Shown here: positions 1 to 12,657 of the stretch, piece by piece
How positions within the stretch are numbered: position 1 is the stretch's first letter
How the letters are laid out: each line of letters starts with the position of its first letter
Assembly: GCA_032871835.1 (NCBI GenBank)
Contig: CM065300.1
Coordinates: 7,645,768-7,709,767 of the forward strand
DNA length: 64,000 bases
From: Dipteronia dyeriana
Taxonomy: Eukaryota; Streptophyta; Magnoliopsida; Sapindales; Sapindaceae
Direction: 5' to 3'
Notes under the pieces: generated by a model
What the model was told of the DNA's origin: nothing
The model's database searches: none
The model's input: only the letters and a program-made list of their open reading frames with translations
Translations under genes and position numbers: made by a program

Positions 1-376
1 TCAATACCTAACCAATATTAATTTCGGGAGGAAAAAAAAAGTTACACGGTAATTGCTGCATCTGCCAAACCTCTGGAAGAAAATAAGTGACAACGTGTAT
101 AAAATTGATAACTCATTACATTTAGACAATAAAAAAAATTAGTCAAAAAATCAACCAAAATAATATAATAAATAATTTGGGTTCAAAAATTTTTTACCCT
201 TAGAATACTATCACACAAAATAAATTTTGTATTTTTTTTTTGAAACTTATTTTAGTATTTTTGAGAATTATTTTTATATATTCGAGACATGAATATTTTC
301 AAGACTTATTTCATAATTTCCAATTCTAATTGAGTATTTTTTAAAATTCTAAGGTTTATTGGACAAATAGCAAAAT

Positions 377-419
377 TTTCCATTTTTTCCATTTTTTCCA
401 TTTTTTCCATTTTTTTTTC
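377..419. repeat. Short tandem repeat, about 10-bp unit
   Basis: Four to five copies of a CCATTTTTT-type unit follow one another in AT-rich DNA. The rest of 1-735 is AT-rich intergenic sequence with a (TA)n run at 688-709, and I see no gene in it. Confidence 0.85.
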
Positions 420-735
420 ATCAACCTATCAACGTCCATCGGAGATCTGTTCCACACTTCCATCTCCATTTACGGAGGTTACTTCCATCAGGTTTTTAAA
501 AAAAAAAATCAAAGAAAATATGACCGAAAAGTAATAAAAGAAAGATGTGGAGGTATTTTTATCGATTGGTGTCATTTAAACTCAGATTATTAATTTAGTG
601 CCAATCATAAAAGTCACTATATATTTGATGCTATTTAGACTTATTTACACTAGTATTTGTCATATCATTCACCACGTTATCTACAATTTATATATATATA
701 TATATATAAGAAAACTAATTTTAGATCATTTGAAT

Positions 736-971
736 TAGGGGTGTGCATTAAGTTGTGATTCGAACCGATTCGAACAAAAAAAAGGGTATTCGATTCGATT
801 CGTAAAGGTAATTCTGTTTAAACCGGTTTAAAAATTGAAAATCGATTTTTTTCCTGTTCAAACCGGTTTGATTTTTTTAAAACCGGCTTGAACAGAATAA
901 ACCGAGTATATAAGTAAAAAAAACTAGTATATTTAATATATTTAAGGGTAATATGTTTTTAACTGATTTAA

Positions 972-1022
<51 letters not shown>

Positions 1023-1311
1023 TTAGGTTTGATTTGAGTTTTTTGGCCATTCTAATGTCCAAAATTAGTATTCAACAACCCATTAATGTTACAAAAAAAA
1101 ACAATTCAAAAAACCCATTAAACTAGTCGGCCCATTAGACCCAAAACCAAATTAAATTGAACCTAATCGAATCGATTAAAATAGATTCAATTCAATTCGG
1201 TTTCCATTTATTATTAGGTTTAAACTGGTTCAATTTTGGATGAATCGAAATATTTTAGGTTCAATTGGGTTTGACCTAAAATCGAATCGAATCGAACCAT
1301 ACCCACCCCTA
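736..1311. mobile_element. Non-autonomous hAT-like element (MITE)
   Basis: The ends are inverted: TAGGGGTGTGCA on the left and, read on the other strand, TAGGGGTGGGTA on the right. The flanking 8-mers ATTTGAAT (728-735) and TTTTGAAT (1312-1319) match at 7 of 8 bases, as expected for a hAT target duplication. The interior has no coding capacity and carries many GAATCGAA/AACCGGTTT motifs and a (TA)n run at 979-1022. The hAT class is inferred from duplication length and end sequence. Confidence 0.7.
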
Positions 1312-1534
1312 TTTTGAATTGAATTTTGAATTATATAATGTTTTTTCTTTTTGTGATTGTAATGATCATTTGGTATTACTCATAAATTTAACATTAATAA
1401 AATCTTAACATAATATGGACAATAAAGTGTTACGATTCTATTTTGATGTTTAAATTAATTTACATATTTAGTTGTTAAATATATTATAATTTATTTATTT
1501 TTATTTATATAGTCATTAACAACTATTAACATTA

Positions 1535-2270
1535 AAGGGTCGTTTGTTTTTTTGTCTGAAAACTGAACGGTTCTGAATTTTTCTAATGACTGAATATTGA
1601 GTGAAATCTGAACCTGAATGACATGTTTTTTTTCTCTCATATTTGAATATATTGTCACCACATTTATTTTTTTAAAGTAAAATTGTCTGAATATAAGTAA
1701 TTTTATATTTATACCTATGTTAAACAATTTTACATATAATATGGAATAAAAACAATCAAAAAATAATAATTATATATGAACACATATGATAATGATCTTC
1801 ATCTTTGATTACAAACAAACTTCATTTCTCTAAGAAAATAAAATATATTTAAAAAAAAAATAAAAAAGACATCAGGAAAACCCGTACAAAACACTATTAT
1901 ATATATATCACTATAATATTATAATAAAGTATCGATATTAAACACCAATATGCATAGTGATTATAGTTTTTTTTTAAACTATTTAAAAAAAGAAATATAT
2001 TAAAATAAAGATTTATATACCATATGTAATTTTGATGAAATTGAAAATATATTATATATGGGGGATAATATCAAAATAAAAGATTTTATATTGTATTTAA
2101 TACAATTCAGTGATTTGTAATTAAGTTAAAAGTCATTATTTTTTACTTTCTATTTTAAATTGTTTTTTAGGATTTGTAAGTTGTTTGACCACTTAAAAAA
2201 CAAATAAAATAACTTAATAATTATGATTCGGTTCCATTAATTTTTAAATGAAAAAAATAAACGACCCCTA
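1535..2270. mobile_element. Probable MITE with GGGTCGTTT ends
   Basis: Inverted ends GGGTCGTTTGTTTTTTT (left) and GGGTCGTTTATTTTTTT (right, reverse strand) bound about 735 bp of AT-rich non-coding DNA. I could not fix a clean target duplication, so the superfamily is open. The small ORFs inside have no recognisable content. Confidence 0.5.
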
Positions 2271-2554
2271 CAATTACTGGATGGTGGGTTATTACGTGAG
2301 CAGTGACTCCCTAGTTTTAAGTTATTAGATAAATTGTTACTAAATTTTAGTTGATATTTATGTCAACTCTTCTATTTATTTGTTAGTTGTACATTGAATG
2401 AAGGGGATCCACATTAATTTGGCATTAATTTGGCTATAAGCTATAAGTTAGTCTTTTATGACTTTTTAGAGATTTTGGTTTCCCTCAAAGCAAGCAATGA
2501 TTTTATTTTTTATTTAAAGAAATGTGTTTATATCATAAAGTATACAGAGTGATT

Positions 2555-2860
2555 ACGTACTCATTTGATTGATCTTTTTACTGTTTCAATTTGAATTTTT
2601 AAAAGTTATTTGGTTAGATTTTTAAAATTATCTATTTTATTTAAATTTTTAAAAGTTATTTAGTTAGAGTTTTAAAATTATCTATTTTAAATTGAGTAAG
2701 ACCCTACTAGATAAAAACTTATAAGGATATGCTTCTTTATATATATATATCTACTAATTAAATAACTATAATTTTTTTTTAAAAAAATATTTATTTTTAA
2801 TATATTTATTATACCAATAAAGATTTTTTAAAAACACAACAAAATAAACTCTATATATAT
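2555..2860. mobile_element. Degenerate Tourist-like MITE copy
   Basis: The interior resembles the MITE at 57430-57743, sharing an 'ATTATCTATTTTAAATTG' block and a 'CTACTAGATAAAAACTTAT'-type block in the same order. The ends are too decayed to define. The stretch 2860-3730 is the AT-rich WNK upstream region, with a (CT)n run at about 3573-3588 and a possible TATA element (TATTTATA) at 3646-3653. Confidence 0.4.
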
Positions 2861-3732
2861 TTGGGAATCAAGTAATTTTATATAATTATATCCTATGGTT
2901 GGGGTATCTCTAATCTCAATCTCCGGAATTTTTTTGTATAAAAGCATAAATAAAGTGATATTCTTCTCTACTCCAACCAGAAAAAAAAAAAAAAAAGTTT
3001 TCACAAGATTTTCACGATGCAAAAACACTCTCCTCTCTATTCATATTCCCACTTGTGTCTCCTTTTACAAATTATAATAAAATAAATTTTGGTGTTGTTC
3101 CACGTCATCCAATGCAAGCTGTGTTGCAGGCCTAACCTAACCACACAGATAGATTATAGATACTGTGTAGAGATAGATATAAACTGAGTGCTTGTGTGTG
3201 TTTGGTTAGGTTTTGTCTTTTTTTTTGTCTTTTTTTTTTACAGCTCTCGTGATGAGGATAGATAGAAGAAAGGTTTCATAAAAGTGAAGACAGATTATTA
3301 TTATTATTATTTTTATATCAAAGATCCCATGACAGATTTCACGTTTCCAGTCCCATAAAGATATAAGTGGGTATTTTAGAACTCGTATTTATCAGGATCA
3401 GAACTCCCATACCATACATGATTCGCTGACTTAAAAAATAAGAAAATATCAGGCTTTTGTTTTGTGTTTGTAGGGACAACCTCGTGAAATATTTTTGCCT
3501 TGTTGTGACTCAGTAGTTGGGCAATTAACCCTTTGTCGTTGTGGTGGTCTCACCTAGGCATTGTGTTTGCCCCTCTCTCTCTCTCTCTGTGTTTTTATTT
3601 TTATTTTTCACAAAAAACAATGATTGTGGTTTCCTTTTCTTTTCCTATTTATATGCTTCCACAGCTCTGATAATCCTTCTTTTCCTCTCTCTCTGGTTCT
3701 TCTTTGTAGTTACATTGTAGATTGATAAAGAA

Positions 3733-6648
3733 ATGAATGGTGTAAGTGTTACAAACCCAGAACCAGATTTTTCTGACTTTGTTGAAGTTGATCCTACTGG
3801 AAGATATGGAAGAGTAGATACCCTATTTTTCTTCAATTCTTTTTAAGTTTTATGAATTTGAGTTTTGGTTTTGAGCTCCATGTTTTCTGTTTTTGTTTGC
3901 AGTACAATGAAATTCTGGGAAAAGGAGCTTCAAAGATAGTGTACGGACTCTCTTCTCTTATTTTTACACATACCCTTTTCAAATTGTAGCAAAAAGTTAT
4001 GATTTTTTTGGGGACCCTTTTAACTGTTTTTCGTATATGGTTATATAGAATATTTTTCCAAATCAGTGGCTGTTTCCTTATCTGTGCACATGTATTGTTT
4101 GTTGCAGTTACAGAGCCTTTGATGAGTATGAAGGAATTGAAGTAGCATGGAATCAGGTGAAGCTTTATGATTTCCTTCAAAGTCCTGAAGAACTTGAGAG
4201 GCTTTACTGTGAAATTCATTTGCTTAAGACCTTGAAACACAAGAACATCATGAAATTCTACACTTCTTGGGTCGATACTGCTAAAAGAAACATCAACTTT
4301 GTCACTGAAATGTTCACTTCTGGTACTCTCAGACAGTAAGCATCATAATAACATATTCAATCAATCCAAAGAATTGATCATTTCTGTTTTCAATTTCTAT
4401 TTATTTTGTTATATTGAGAAGCAAATAATTGATCACCTTCTTGCTCTTTTATATAGGTATAGGCTTAAACATAGAAAAGTTAATATTAGAGCTGTGAAGC
4501 ATTGGTGTAGACAAATTTTGTCAGGACTTCTATATCTACATAGCCGTAACCCGCCTGTAATTCACAGAGATCTTAAATGTGATAACATTTTTGTTAATGG
4601 AAACCAAGGGGAAGTCAAGATTGGTGATCTTGGCCTCGCTGCAATCCTCCGTAAATCTCATGCTGCTCGTTGTGTTGGTAAGTTTTGCTGTTATTGTCAA
4701 ATTTTCATATGATTATATCTCAGTTTGTATAAATGATGAAATGGAACATGCCAACGAGAGTTTTTCGGTGTTAGATTAAGCATTCTGTTGTGTCTTTTCT
4801 ATTTCTTTTGATCAGGAACACCGGAATTCATGGCTCCCGAGGTATATGAAGAGGAATACAATGAATTAGTTGACATATATGCTTTTGGAATGTGCATCTT
4901 GGAGATGATTACATTTGAATATCCGTATAGTGAATGCACCCACCCTGCTCAAATCTACAAGAAAGTTATCTCTGTACGTGCTAATACTTAAAGATTTTGC
5001 ATTTTTATTGTTCGATATCTGTCTGCAACACTCTTTTTACATGTAGAATTTTCTATTTTTCACGTAGGGTAAGAAACCAGAAGCTCTATCCAAAGTAGAG
5101 GATCCTGAGGTGCGGCAATTCATTGAAAAATGCTTGGCAACCGTGTCATGTAGGCTTCCGGCTAGGGAGCTTCTGATGGACCCTTTTCTCCAAATTGATG
5201 ATTTTGACTCTGATTTGAGGCCAATGCAGTACCTAAGAGACTATGATGAAATAGACCTCCCTCTTCTTAGACAACCTCTATACGGGATTCATCACAGTAA
5301 CAGCTCTTTGAGCAATGGATATGGTAATTATATCGATTATGATCCTGAAAACAATTTAGATTATAATCAACTTCAGTTGCAAGCAAGTGAAATGGGTTTC
5401 TTCACTTGTCAAGAGGATGAGCATTTCGCGGATTTTGACCTTTCAATCAAAGGTAAGAGGAGAGAAGATGATGGTATCTTTTTAAGGCTCAGAATTGCAG
5501 ATAGAGAAGGTTAGATTTCCAGTCTGTCTTGTTCCATTACATATATTTCCCATTATCGTGCTTTCCGGTTATGAAAAGAGTATCTTACTCCCTTTGCAGG
5601 TCGAATTCGAAACATTTACTTCCCATTTGACATCATGAACGATACAGCATTTAGTGTTGCCACTGAAATGGTATCTGAGCTTGATCTCACCGACCAAGAT
5701 GTGACGAAAATAGCAGATATCATTGATGGCGAAATAGCTGCCTTAGTACCCGAGTGGAAGAGGGAATCAGGCATAGATGAAAGCAAACATCCTTCGACTT
5801 GTCACTATTGTGGTTCAAATGGTTGCTTACCAGATTATGTATCATCAGACAATCATGGCACCAAGAACCTCCAGGTTCTTCAGTGTTCTAATCATGGATG
5901 TGCTGCTGTCCATGGTCGATTTGAAGAGATCACATACCAAGTTGATGGGACAGAACAATGTGCCACAGACATTGGAGCCGTGGCATCAAGAAAATCAGAT
6001 GTCAACCAGTATACTGATATCTGGGCTCAGCGAGAGGGACAAGAGTTAAGTTGTCAAGGGACAAGAGACATCCACTGTGATGAGGTGCATGAAACGTTGA
6101 AAGAATCGAATTTCGAAAAGGAAGAGAGGATTATAAGTATGGATAGTCAAAGTGAGTCTGATGCAAGAAACTCTTTCTCCATGAATTCTTTATTGGATTG
6201 TGATCTCTCAGATGATTACGAAAATGAAATCAGGCAAGAATTGAGGTGGCTTAAAGCAAAGTATCAAATGCAGTTAAGAGAGCTTAGAGACCAACAATTG
6301 GGAGTCAAATCAAAATCTCAAAGCTTAGCACTGATTTCTGATGACACAGAACATGCCCAAGATGACAAAGTTTCTTTATCTTCAATATTACCTAGACCTC
6401 AAACACACGAGGCTCTTCAGAAATCACTATCATCTAGAAAGCAATTCACTTCAGATTTCCTAACTGATGCTGAGAAGAAGTTTGGCAATTTGGCTAACCG
6501 AAGAGTCCGGAATCGCGAGCCAATCAGCCGGTGTTATGGCCCTAGGCCAGAGCTGATGGTCACTGCCAAGAGTTACTATTCAGGAGCTTTGCTTCCACAC
6601 TCCCTTCACAGGGCTAGTTCTCTTCCAGTTGATGCTGTAGATGTTTAA
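3733..6648 (+). CDS. WNK: WNK (with-no-lysine) serine/threonine protein kinase
   Basis: Seven exons can be joined in frame: 3733-3813, 3903-3940, 4108-4335, 4457-4677, 4816-4973, 5068-5509 and 5600-6648. All introns are GT-AG and the product is 738 residues. The kinase domain spans about residues 27-285. The usual beta-3 lysine is replaced by Asn55 (motif VAWNQV), and Lys38 in the glycine loop GKGASKIVY takes its place, which is the WNK hallmark. The catalytic loop is HRDLKCDN (Asp154), the metal site is DLG (173-175) rather than DFG, and the activation segment has GTPEFMAPE. An OSR1-C-like domain follows at about 370-435, then an acidic linker and a short helical segment near 603-622. Plant WNKs are soluble kinases linked to flowering, clock and osmotic signalling. 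The kinase domain looks closest to the Arabidopsis WNK1/WNK2/WNK9 group, judged from memory. The ATG is the first in frame and leads into the conserved [14 protein letters not shown] segment. Confidence 0.95.
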
Positions 6649-7800
6649 AGCCTGTAAGTTCTCTAAAACTTCCACCAAAGCTTGACACAAAAACTTGAAT
6701 ATCATTAACAGGACTTGCTTCAACATTGAATGGAAGTTAACGTTGTACAAACCCTTCTAGAGTCTGGTCTCTTGATGGGTTCTCTTGGATGCAAATATAA
6801 GTTTAATGTAATTACAAGATCAAATTAAGCCTGTTTTTTTTTTTTTGTCTAAATTACCCATTCATCACCTCCATGGAATTTTGTTCCAAAAATATTGAAG
6901 TGTAAGATTTGATGGACCACAGATAATAGTTGAAGTATACAGCTCTCTATACCACTTCACGACAATTATAGAGTAGCTGTAAAAATAGTTTAAAAATACT
7001 GCACAAAATGGTCCCAAAGAAAAAAAGTGGATGGATTTGGTGGTCTAGCAAGTATACATCTCATGAACCTAACTACACAGCACACACCATGTGACTTGTT
7101 GGTTCCCAACTTGTCAACTTGTTTGTGCTAGATATCGCAAGTGTTTGTATCTATTTAGTTTCTACAAAATTTCGCTCTGTACCAAACTATCAGTAAAGAC
7201 TTAAGATGGGTTTTGCCAGAAAGTTTAATATTCAGATGCAAACATTTCTAATGGGTTTATGTTCTCAACGATAACTTATCTTGCAAGGTAGGTTTTTTTG
7301 ACAAATTTTATTTCGGTTACAAAAATCTGCTTGTGATTTAGTTGAATGGTGGAGGAAATACTTTGAAATGTATCGCTTAACAATGAGAAAAATTACAGGA
7401 ATCTCTCATGTGTCATAATCACTGTGTTACTGAAATGGAACTCACACTTTAGCAAACACAAGTTTAAAGTGAGTATTCAGGGGCTAATTACGTGCGAGAA
7501 AAGTAAAGTTTTTCTACAGAAGTCAGACACATATACGTGGACTTGTGTGGACAGCTTCCTTTGTGACTCTGTTTTTAAAGGCTCTTTTCGTACAAGCAAA
7601 ACCAACCTCCCCGTGTAGAGCTCTGCAACTACAAAAAGCAGGAAGCAAGAGATCAAGTGGGTGAATGGTGGTGATGGTTCCGTACAAAAGCACTAACTAA
7701 AAGGCAAAAGCAGTTCATAATCACTTTTGAAGTTGGCTATGATAATTGATTGGCTTCTGTTATCACTCATCATCACCACCAAGGCACCAAACATCTGACT
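6649..7800. other. WNK 3' flank and intergenic DNA
   Basis: The region holds the WNK 3' untranslated sequence, with candidate polyadenylation signals in the AT-rich stretch near 6780-6840, and ordinary AT-rich intergenic DNA. I see no gene; the ORF at 7424-7618 has no recognisable content. Confidence 0.6.
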
Positions 7801-8090
7801 TTGTATTATGAAAAATAACTGTGTGGGGGGACTAACATCAAGTCACTTGACGGGGACCAATCATACTATGGCATCGACCTTGTATTATGGAAAATATATC
7901 CCTCTTCCTTTTGCATCAAGTAGAGATTATTCGATGAGTTGGCGGACTAACATTGCGTCACGTAACGTAAGTTTCTCTTTCATATCAATCATCCATTTTG
8001 TATTATGAAAAATATATCACTCTTTCTTTTAAATACTTGAGAGATTCTTTGACGTATCAACGGACTAACATCACGTCACTGTGACATTAG
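7801..8090. repeat. Three diverged direct repeats
   Basis: Three units begin with TTGTATTATG at 7801, 7880 and 7998 and each ends with a GGACTAAC-AT-GCGTCAC-like block. Spacing is 79 and 118 bp. The units lie about 0.7 kb upstream of the PPR start, and no function can be assigned. Confidence 0.7.
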
Positions 8091-8730
8091 TAATCAATTG
8101 GAATATCGCATAAAACACTTGCTTCATATAATATAATGTTATTGATTCAGAAAGCTGAAGGAATCTTTAATTTTTATCAAGACATCATGCTTTCAACTAC
8201 AAACAAAAATAAATAAGAAGAGGAGAGAACTTCATAAAAGCACTACAAATTTTGGTAGCAAATATAGTTTTGAGAGGGTTGTAAATGTAACTCTATTCAT
8301 TATTAAAATTTATACAAACCGTGATTTAACCCATATGAATTAATATTTGGACCTTTATTAATTTAACTAACTAAATTAATTGACATATTCTTTTTAGCAA
8401 AACGGTTATGTATATTCTGGTTCGAATCCTACCGTACCCATTAAATCGTAAAGTACGATAGTTGTATCGGTTGTAAATTGTAATGTTTGATCTCGTGCCC
8501 CACCTATTACGATATTGGCTATACCCATTGGAAAAATAAAATAAAATTGACTTTTGAAATATAACAAATTAACAATAACAGGCTTAGCTTTTAGCATTGA
8601 GCCAGGCCCATTTTCTAAGTTTTCTTTTTTCAAATTTCAGTTACCCACCAAAACTGAAAAACCAGACAACCAAGTAACCAACTGGAAACACAGGAACAGA
8701 GATTCGAAGAAAAACAAAAACAAAATAAAA
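8091..8730. other. PPR upstream region, possible SINE remnant
   Basis: AT-rich DNA precedes the PPR start. GGTTCGAATCC at about 8420-8430 is a perfect Pol III B-box match and a weak A-box-like TAGCAAAACGG lies upstream, so a decayed tRNA-derived SINE is possible. No cloverleaf can be drawn. Confidence 0.35.
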
Positions 8731-10155
8731 ATGGCAAAATTGATGAGTAAAGCAAAACCCATATGTCCGTACAGGCTCACGTCCCTTCTACGCCTTCAAA
8801 AAGACCCAAAACTCGCTCTCGAACTCTTCCGGAACCCAAACCCGAACCATGAAAAAACTCTTCAAACAAAACCATTTCGATACAATATTAGCCACTACGA
8901 CCTCATCATCACCAGACTCGGCCGAGCCAAGATGTTCGACGAAATGCAACAAATCCTCGACGAACTCAAGTACGACACCCGCATCAACCCCAAAGAGATT
9001 GTCTTCTGCAATGTCATTAGCTTCTACGGACGCGCGCGTCTAATTGACCACGCACTCCAAGTGTTCGACGAAATGCCCGAGTTTCGGGTGGAGAGGACTG
9101 TGAAGTCTTTCAATACGTTGTTGAATGTGCTGTTGAAGTGCGGGAAGTTTGATAAGATGAAGAAGACTTTTGAAAATATGGAGAAACACACTGGGCCGGA
9201 TGCGTGTAGTTATAATATATTGATCAATGGTTGTGTGATGAGTGGGAGATTCGAGTTTGCGTGGAATGTGTTTGATGAAATGCTTAAAAGGGGTTTGAAC
9301 CCGACCGTGGTGACGTTCGGGACTCTGGTTTACGGGCTCTGTTCAAATTCGAGGTTGGAGGAAGCATTGAAGTTGAAGGAGGATATGACTAGAGTGTACA
9401 ATGTGAGGCCTAACGGGCACATCTACTCGTCCTTGATAAAAGGACTTTGTAAGGTTGGTGAGTTGAATTCGGCTATTGGACTGAAACAAGAGATGGTGAG
9501 AGATAAGGTAGAATTGGAATCAGGGATTTATTCGACTCTGATTAGTGCTATGCTTAAGGTTGGGAGGAAGGAGGAGGTTTCAGGGATTTTTGAGGAAATG
9601 AGAGAGAACGGGTGCAATCCGGATACTGTCACTTATAATGCGATGATTAACGGGTTGTGTAACGAAAATGATTTCGAAGGGGCATTTGGAATGTTTGACT
9701 TGATGAGGGAGAGAGGTTGTACGCCTGATGTTGTTAGTTATAATGTGATACTTGGTGGGTTGTGTAAGGACGGAAAATGGAGGGAAGCAAAGGATTTGTT
9801 TGAAGACATGCCTAGACAAGGTTGTATTCCTGATGTTGTTTCCTATAGGATCATTTTCGATGGGCTGTGTGACGTAATGCAGTTTGAGGATGCAGCTTTG
9901 ATTTTGGATGAGATGATTTTCAAGGGTTTTGTGCCTCGTTGTGAACGTATACATAAATATGTTGATGGTTTATGTCAGTTAGGGAATGAAAATCTTTTAT
10001 GGACAGTTTTGAATACGTTAGTGAAAGCAAATGTTATTGATGTTGATATATGGAGGATGGTGATTTCCAAAGTTTGCAAGGAAGAAGAGCTTTCAAATGC
10101 CTTTGAACTTGTTGAAACTTTGATAGTTCCTCAAGTTGAGATCGCCAATCGGTAA
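8731..10155 (+). CDS. P-class pentatricopeptide repeat protein, At1g53330-like
   Basis: An uninterrupted 474-codon frame runs from the ATG at 8731 to TAA at 10155. The frame stays open 59 codons upstream, but that part is unlike the family and the 8731 start (MAKLMSKAKP) gives the expected length. From about residue 60 the protein is made of roughly 35-residue PPR units with recurrent motifs such as VTYNAMINGLC, VVSYNVILGGLC and FEDMPRQGC. No E, DYW or SMR domain follows, so it is a pure P-class protein. Sequence and length resemble Arabidopsis At1g53330, compared from memory. P-class PPRs bind organellar RNA and act in stability, splicing or translation; the target here is unknown. Pieces of this gene recur as pseudogene fragments at 12609-35085 and 51268-57800. 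Confidence 0.93.
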   Translation: MAKLMSKAKPICPYRLTSLLRLQKDPKLALELFRNPNPNHEKTLQTKPFRYNISHYDLIITRLGRAKMFDEMQQILDELKYDTRINPKEIVFCNVISFYGRARLIDHALQVFDEMPEFRVERTVKSFNTLLNVLLKCGKFDKMKKTFENMEKHTGPDACSYNILINGCVMSGRFEFAWNVFDEMLKRGLNPTVVTFGTLVYGLCSNSRLEEALKLKEDMTRVYNVRPNGHIYSSLIKGLCKVGELNSAIGLKQEMVRDKVELESGIYSTLISAMLKVGRKEEVSGIFEEMRENGCNPDTVTYNAMINGLCNENDFEGAFGMFDLMRERGCTPDVVSYNVILGGLCKDGKWREAKDLFEDMPRQGCIPDVVSYRIIFDGLCDVMQFEDAALILDEMIFKGFVPRCERIHKYVDGLCQLGNENLLWTVLNTLVKANVIDVDIWRMVISKVCKEEELSNAFELVETLIVPQVEIANR

Positions 10156-11168
10156 TAGTGGGTTTTTGTCAATTGTAAACACAACTTTGTGGCTTGTGTA
10201 TAGATGTAAAATTAGTAAAAAATATCTTCAAGTCCATAATTGTTGGACCCGTTTGGTTCAATCTCTTGCCAGACTGGTACAGGATTTATAAGGGGTTTTA
10301 CGCATTCATATCAGGCTTATTACTTCATGTTGATGTGTTTTGTGCCATTTTCAAGATCATGTCTGACATTTATCTCATCAAGCGACAACCGTGCTTCCTA
10401 GTGTCCTGGTGTGTATTGTTGTTACTGAACAAGACAATTTGTGGAGATATGGCTGTATTTGAAGAGGAAGTTGGTGTCGGTTGCCAGAGCAATGAGTGTA
10501 CTCTTTCATTAGGTTCAACTTGTGAAAGGATCCATGGGTGTTTCGTCTTGGGGGTATTTTCCTCCGTGCAATACGGGTTTTGGCTAGAATTATGATAATT
10601 AAAAGATGTAGTTTTCATTACAGCAATTAAAAAAAAGGCACTTTCTGATAAAACCTTTCAATATTTAAGAATTTCTTGATGCATCTAATGATTTAAAATT
10701 CCTTTTGACTTTGGATTTGTCACTATGAAACCCTGTTAAAGTTTAATGATTGCAAACATTGCAGCTAATGCCTTGTTGATTTCATTCAAACTATAGCAAA
10801 TTATTAGCAAAGATTTGGTTGTTTTCCATATTATGATATGGCCATACATTCAGCTTTGTAGGATGTCATGCCTTTTACGAGTTAATAAAAAATCTGTTTG
10901 GAAGATTATTATAGATCATGACGCAATCAATAATAAGGTTTAAACTAGGAGAGAATCTAATCTTATATATCATGATTGCTAACAAGCACGAAAAAGATAA
11001 TTGCATTATTGTATTATACTGCTCATGCATAGTGCCTTCGTTTTCCTATTCATTCAGAATGAAAATAGTTTATGTAAGCTGTGATTTTTATTATAAGTCT
11101 TCTTTCATCATTGTGAGGCTAAGATTTCCATGCTGTACCATTCTGAGTTGTGATCTGTTATTGGATTG
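10156..11168. other. PPR 3' flank
   Basis: This contains the PPR 3' untranslated region and unremarkable intergenic DNA. The motif TTTTTGTCAATTGTAAACAC just after the stop recurs at about 57774, marking the 3' end of the unit 2 PPR pseudogene copy. Small ORFs here (10194-10595, 10918-11178) have no recognisable content. Confidence 0.6.
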
Positions 11169-12480
11169 CTGGGTCTAATTTTTGGCTATGGGGGGAATTT
11201 AATTTTGATTAGTAAATGCTAATAGTGTTTGAAAACAAAAACAAAAAGGATCAAAAACCTGATCTGAAACTGGTTACTTGAATTTTTCATTCTATTTTAT
11301 TGTTTACTTCATTGAAAAGATTGTAGAACTCCTTTTATTGTGCCTTCAAGGTGACCAAGTTAGTGATTGCAAATCCAAGTAACCAAATTTTTTTTTTTGT
11401 GTACATAATTTTTCTCTCTATGGGTTGGAAAACAAGTCTGAGAATGATGAGTATTGAATTTATTTTTTTATGTCATTGGCTTATTTCTGAAAAGTCAAGA
11501 GTCTGGTCAAGTCAATGTTAATTTTTTTTTTTACAACAAGTCAATGTTAATTATATAGGACAGTAGTAAATGTAATCTAGAAAAATGAATTAAATGAGTC
11601 CTAGGAACCATAGGTGGATTAAAGATTGTGGTTAAACTGTTAAAGTCTAGCACTAGGTTTTATTTCTTGTTTAAAGTATTGGGAGATTTGGGTTTTGAGG
11701 GGTTGAACTTGTGGCATCTTCCAATCCCTTTACCACTACATTTTCCATGAGAGTACGTCATTTGCCACTCATTTTGCTTACTGTTCCAAATTTTGTTTTG
11801 TAGAGTTTTCGTGTTGCTTCTTCAATACTGATCTTAATATATTTGTGAGAGGTTTTGTATTGTTTGTTTGCTGGAAATATGTTTGTATTGAACTTGATTC
11901 ACATCATATTGGTAGCATAACAAGTTGTTTTCGTTGTGGTTATTTTTTGGAGATTAAATATCGGTAATAAATGGCTGAATGAGGTGGACAAAGAAATCAT
12001 GGTCATAGGGTTATAAATTACGCAACTCTACAATGTTACAAGAACTACTAGGCATATTCAACTCTAATGAATTTGCATTTAATTTAAGTGCAAAAGACCG
12101 TTTAATCGAATCAAACCGACCAAACCAACCCAAAAAGTTTGGGTTGGTTTGATAACAAATATAAAAAATCGGTTGGTTCGATTATTTTAAGTTTTTATAG
12201 TTTATTTATTTATTTGTATTCAATTCTTCAGATTGATTGATGTATTAGAGTTTCAAATACATATATGATGTCAAACATGTGTTTAATCTGGGTATATATA
12301 TAAGTTTGTTTTTTTGGTCAAAACTAATCTTATTTGAGGTGTTATAATAAACACTATCATTACTTTTTACTTATATTTTTAGCCAAAACACCATTTGTCT
12401 GCACAAAATTACCCCCAAATAAAAGTCATACTCGGATCTAGTGATTCAGGAGCCTTGTCCTGCAACTCGGATCCCGCATG
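11169..12480. other. PPR downstream flank shared by both units
   Basis: Non-coding DNA, collinear with 44198-45450 and then 50960-51120 and well conserved over most of its length. It holds CCAACC/GGTTGG-rich stretches near 12110-12180 that look like an old element remnant. No gene is visible. Confidence 0.7.
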
Positions 12481-12547
12481 GTGCAACTTAACAACTTCTT
12501 CCAACGATTAGATCCCACGATAAAGGAGCCTTATCCTGAGAAAACGA

Positions 12548-12657
12548 GAGTTAAATCAAAAATTTCAAACTTAACACTGTTTTTTTATGACAAAGAACAT
12601 GCCCAACAATTCGGTATTGGACTTAAACAAGAGATGGTGAGAGATAAGGTAGAATTG
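12548..12657 (+). pseudogene. WNK-PPR chimeric fragment, unit 1 copy, 5' part
   Basis: Bases 12548-12604 match WNK exon 7 at about 6301-6362, ending in the shared GAACATGCCCAA. From about 12609 the sequence matches the PPR gene from about 9470 (TTCGG-TATTGGACT, then AAACAAGAGATGGTGAGAG). The join is out of frame and short. The Ty3 element interrupts the PPR part at 12658, and it resumes at 17776. The same chimera, without the Ty3 element, is at 51207-51560. Confidence 0.85.

Noticed and set aside
8395..8470. Possible tRNA gene (perfect B-box-like GGTTCGAATCC)
   Set aside because: No acceptor, anticodon or D stems could be paired. At best a decayed SINE.
10194..10595. 133-codon ORF downstream of the PPR gene
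   Set aside because: No recognisable domain, poor coding character, and located in the PPR 3' flank. It is probably a chance ORF.
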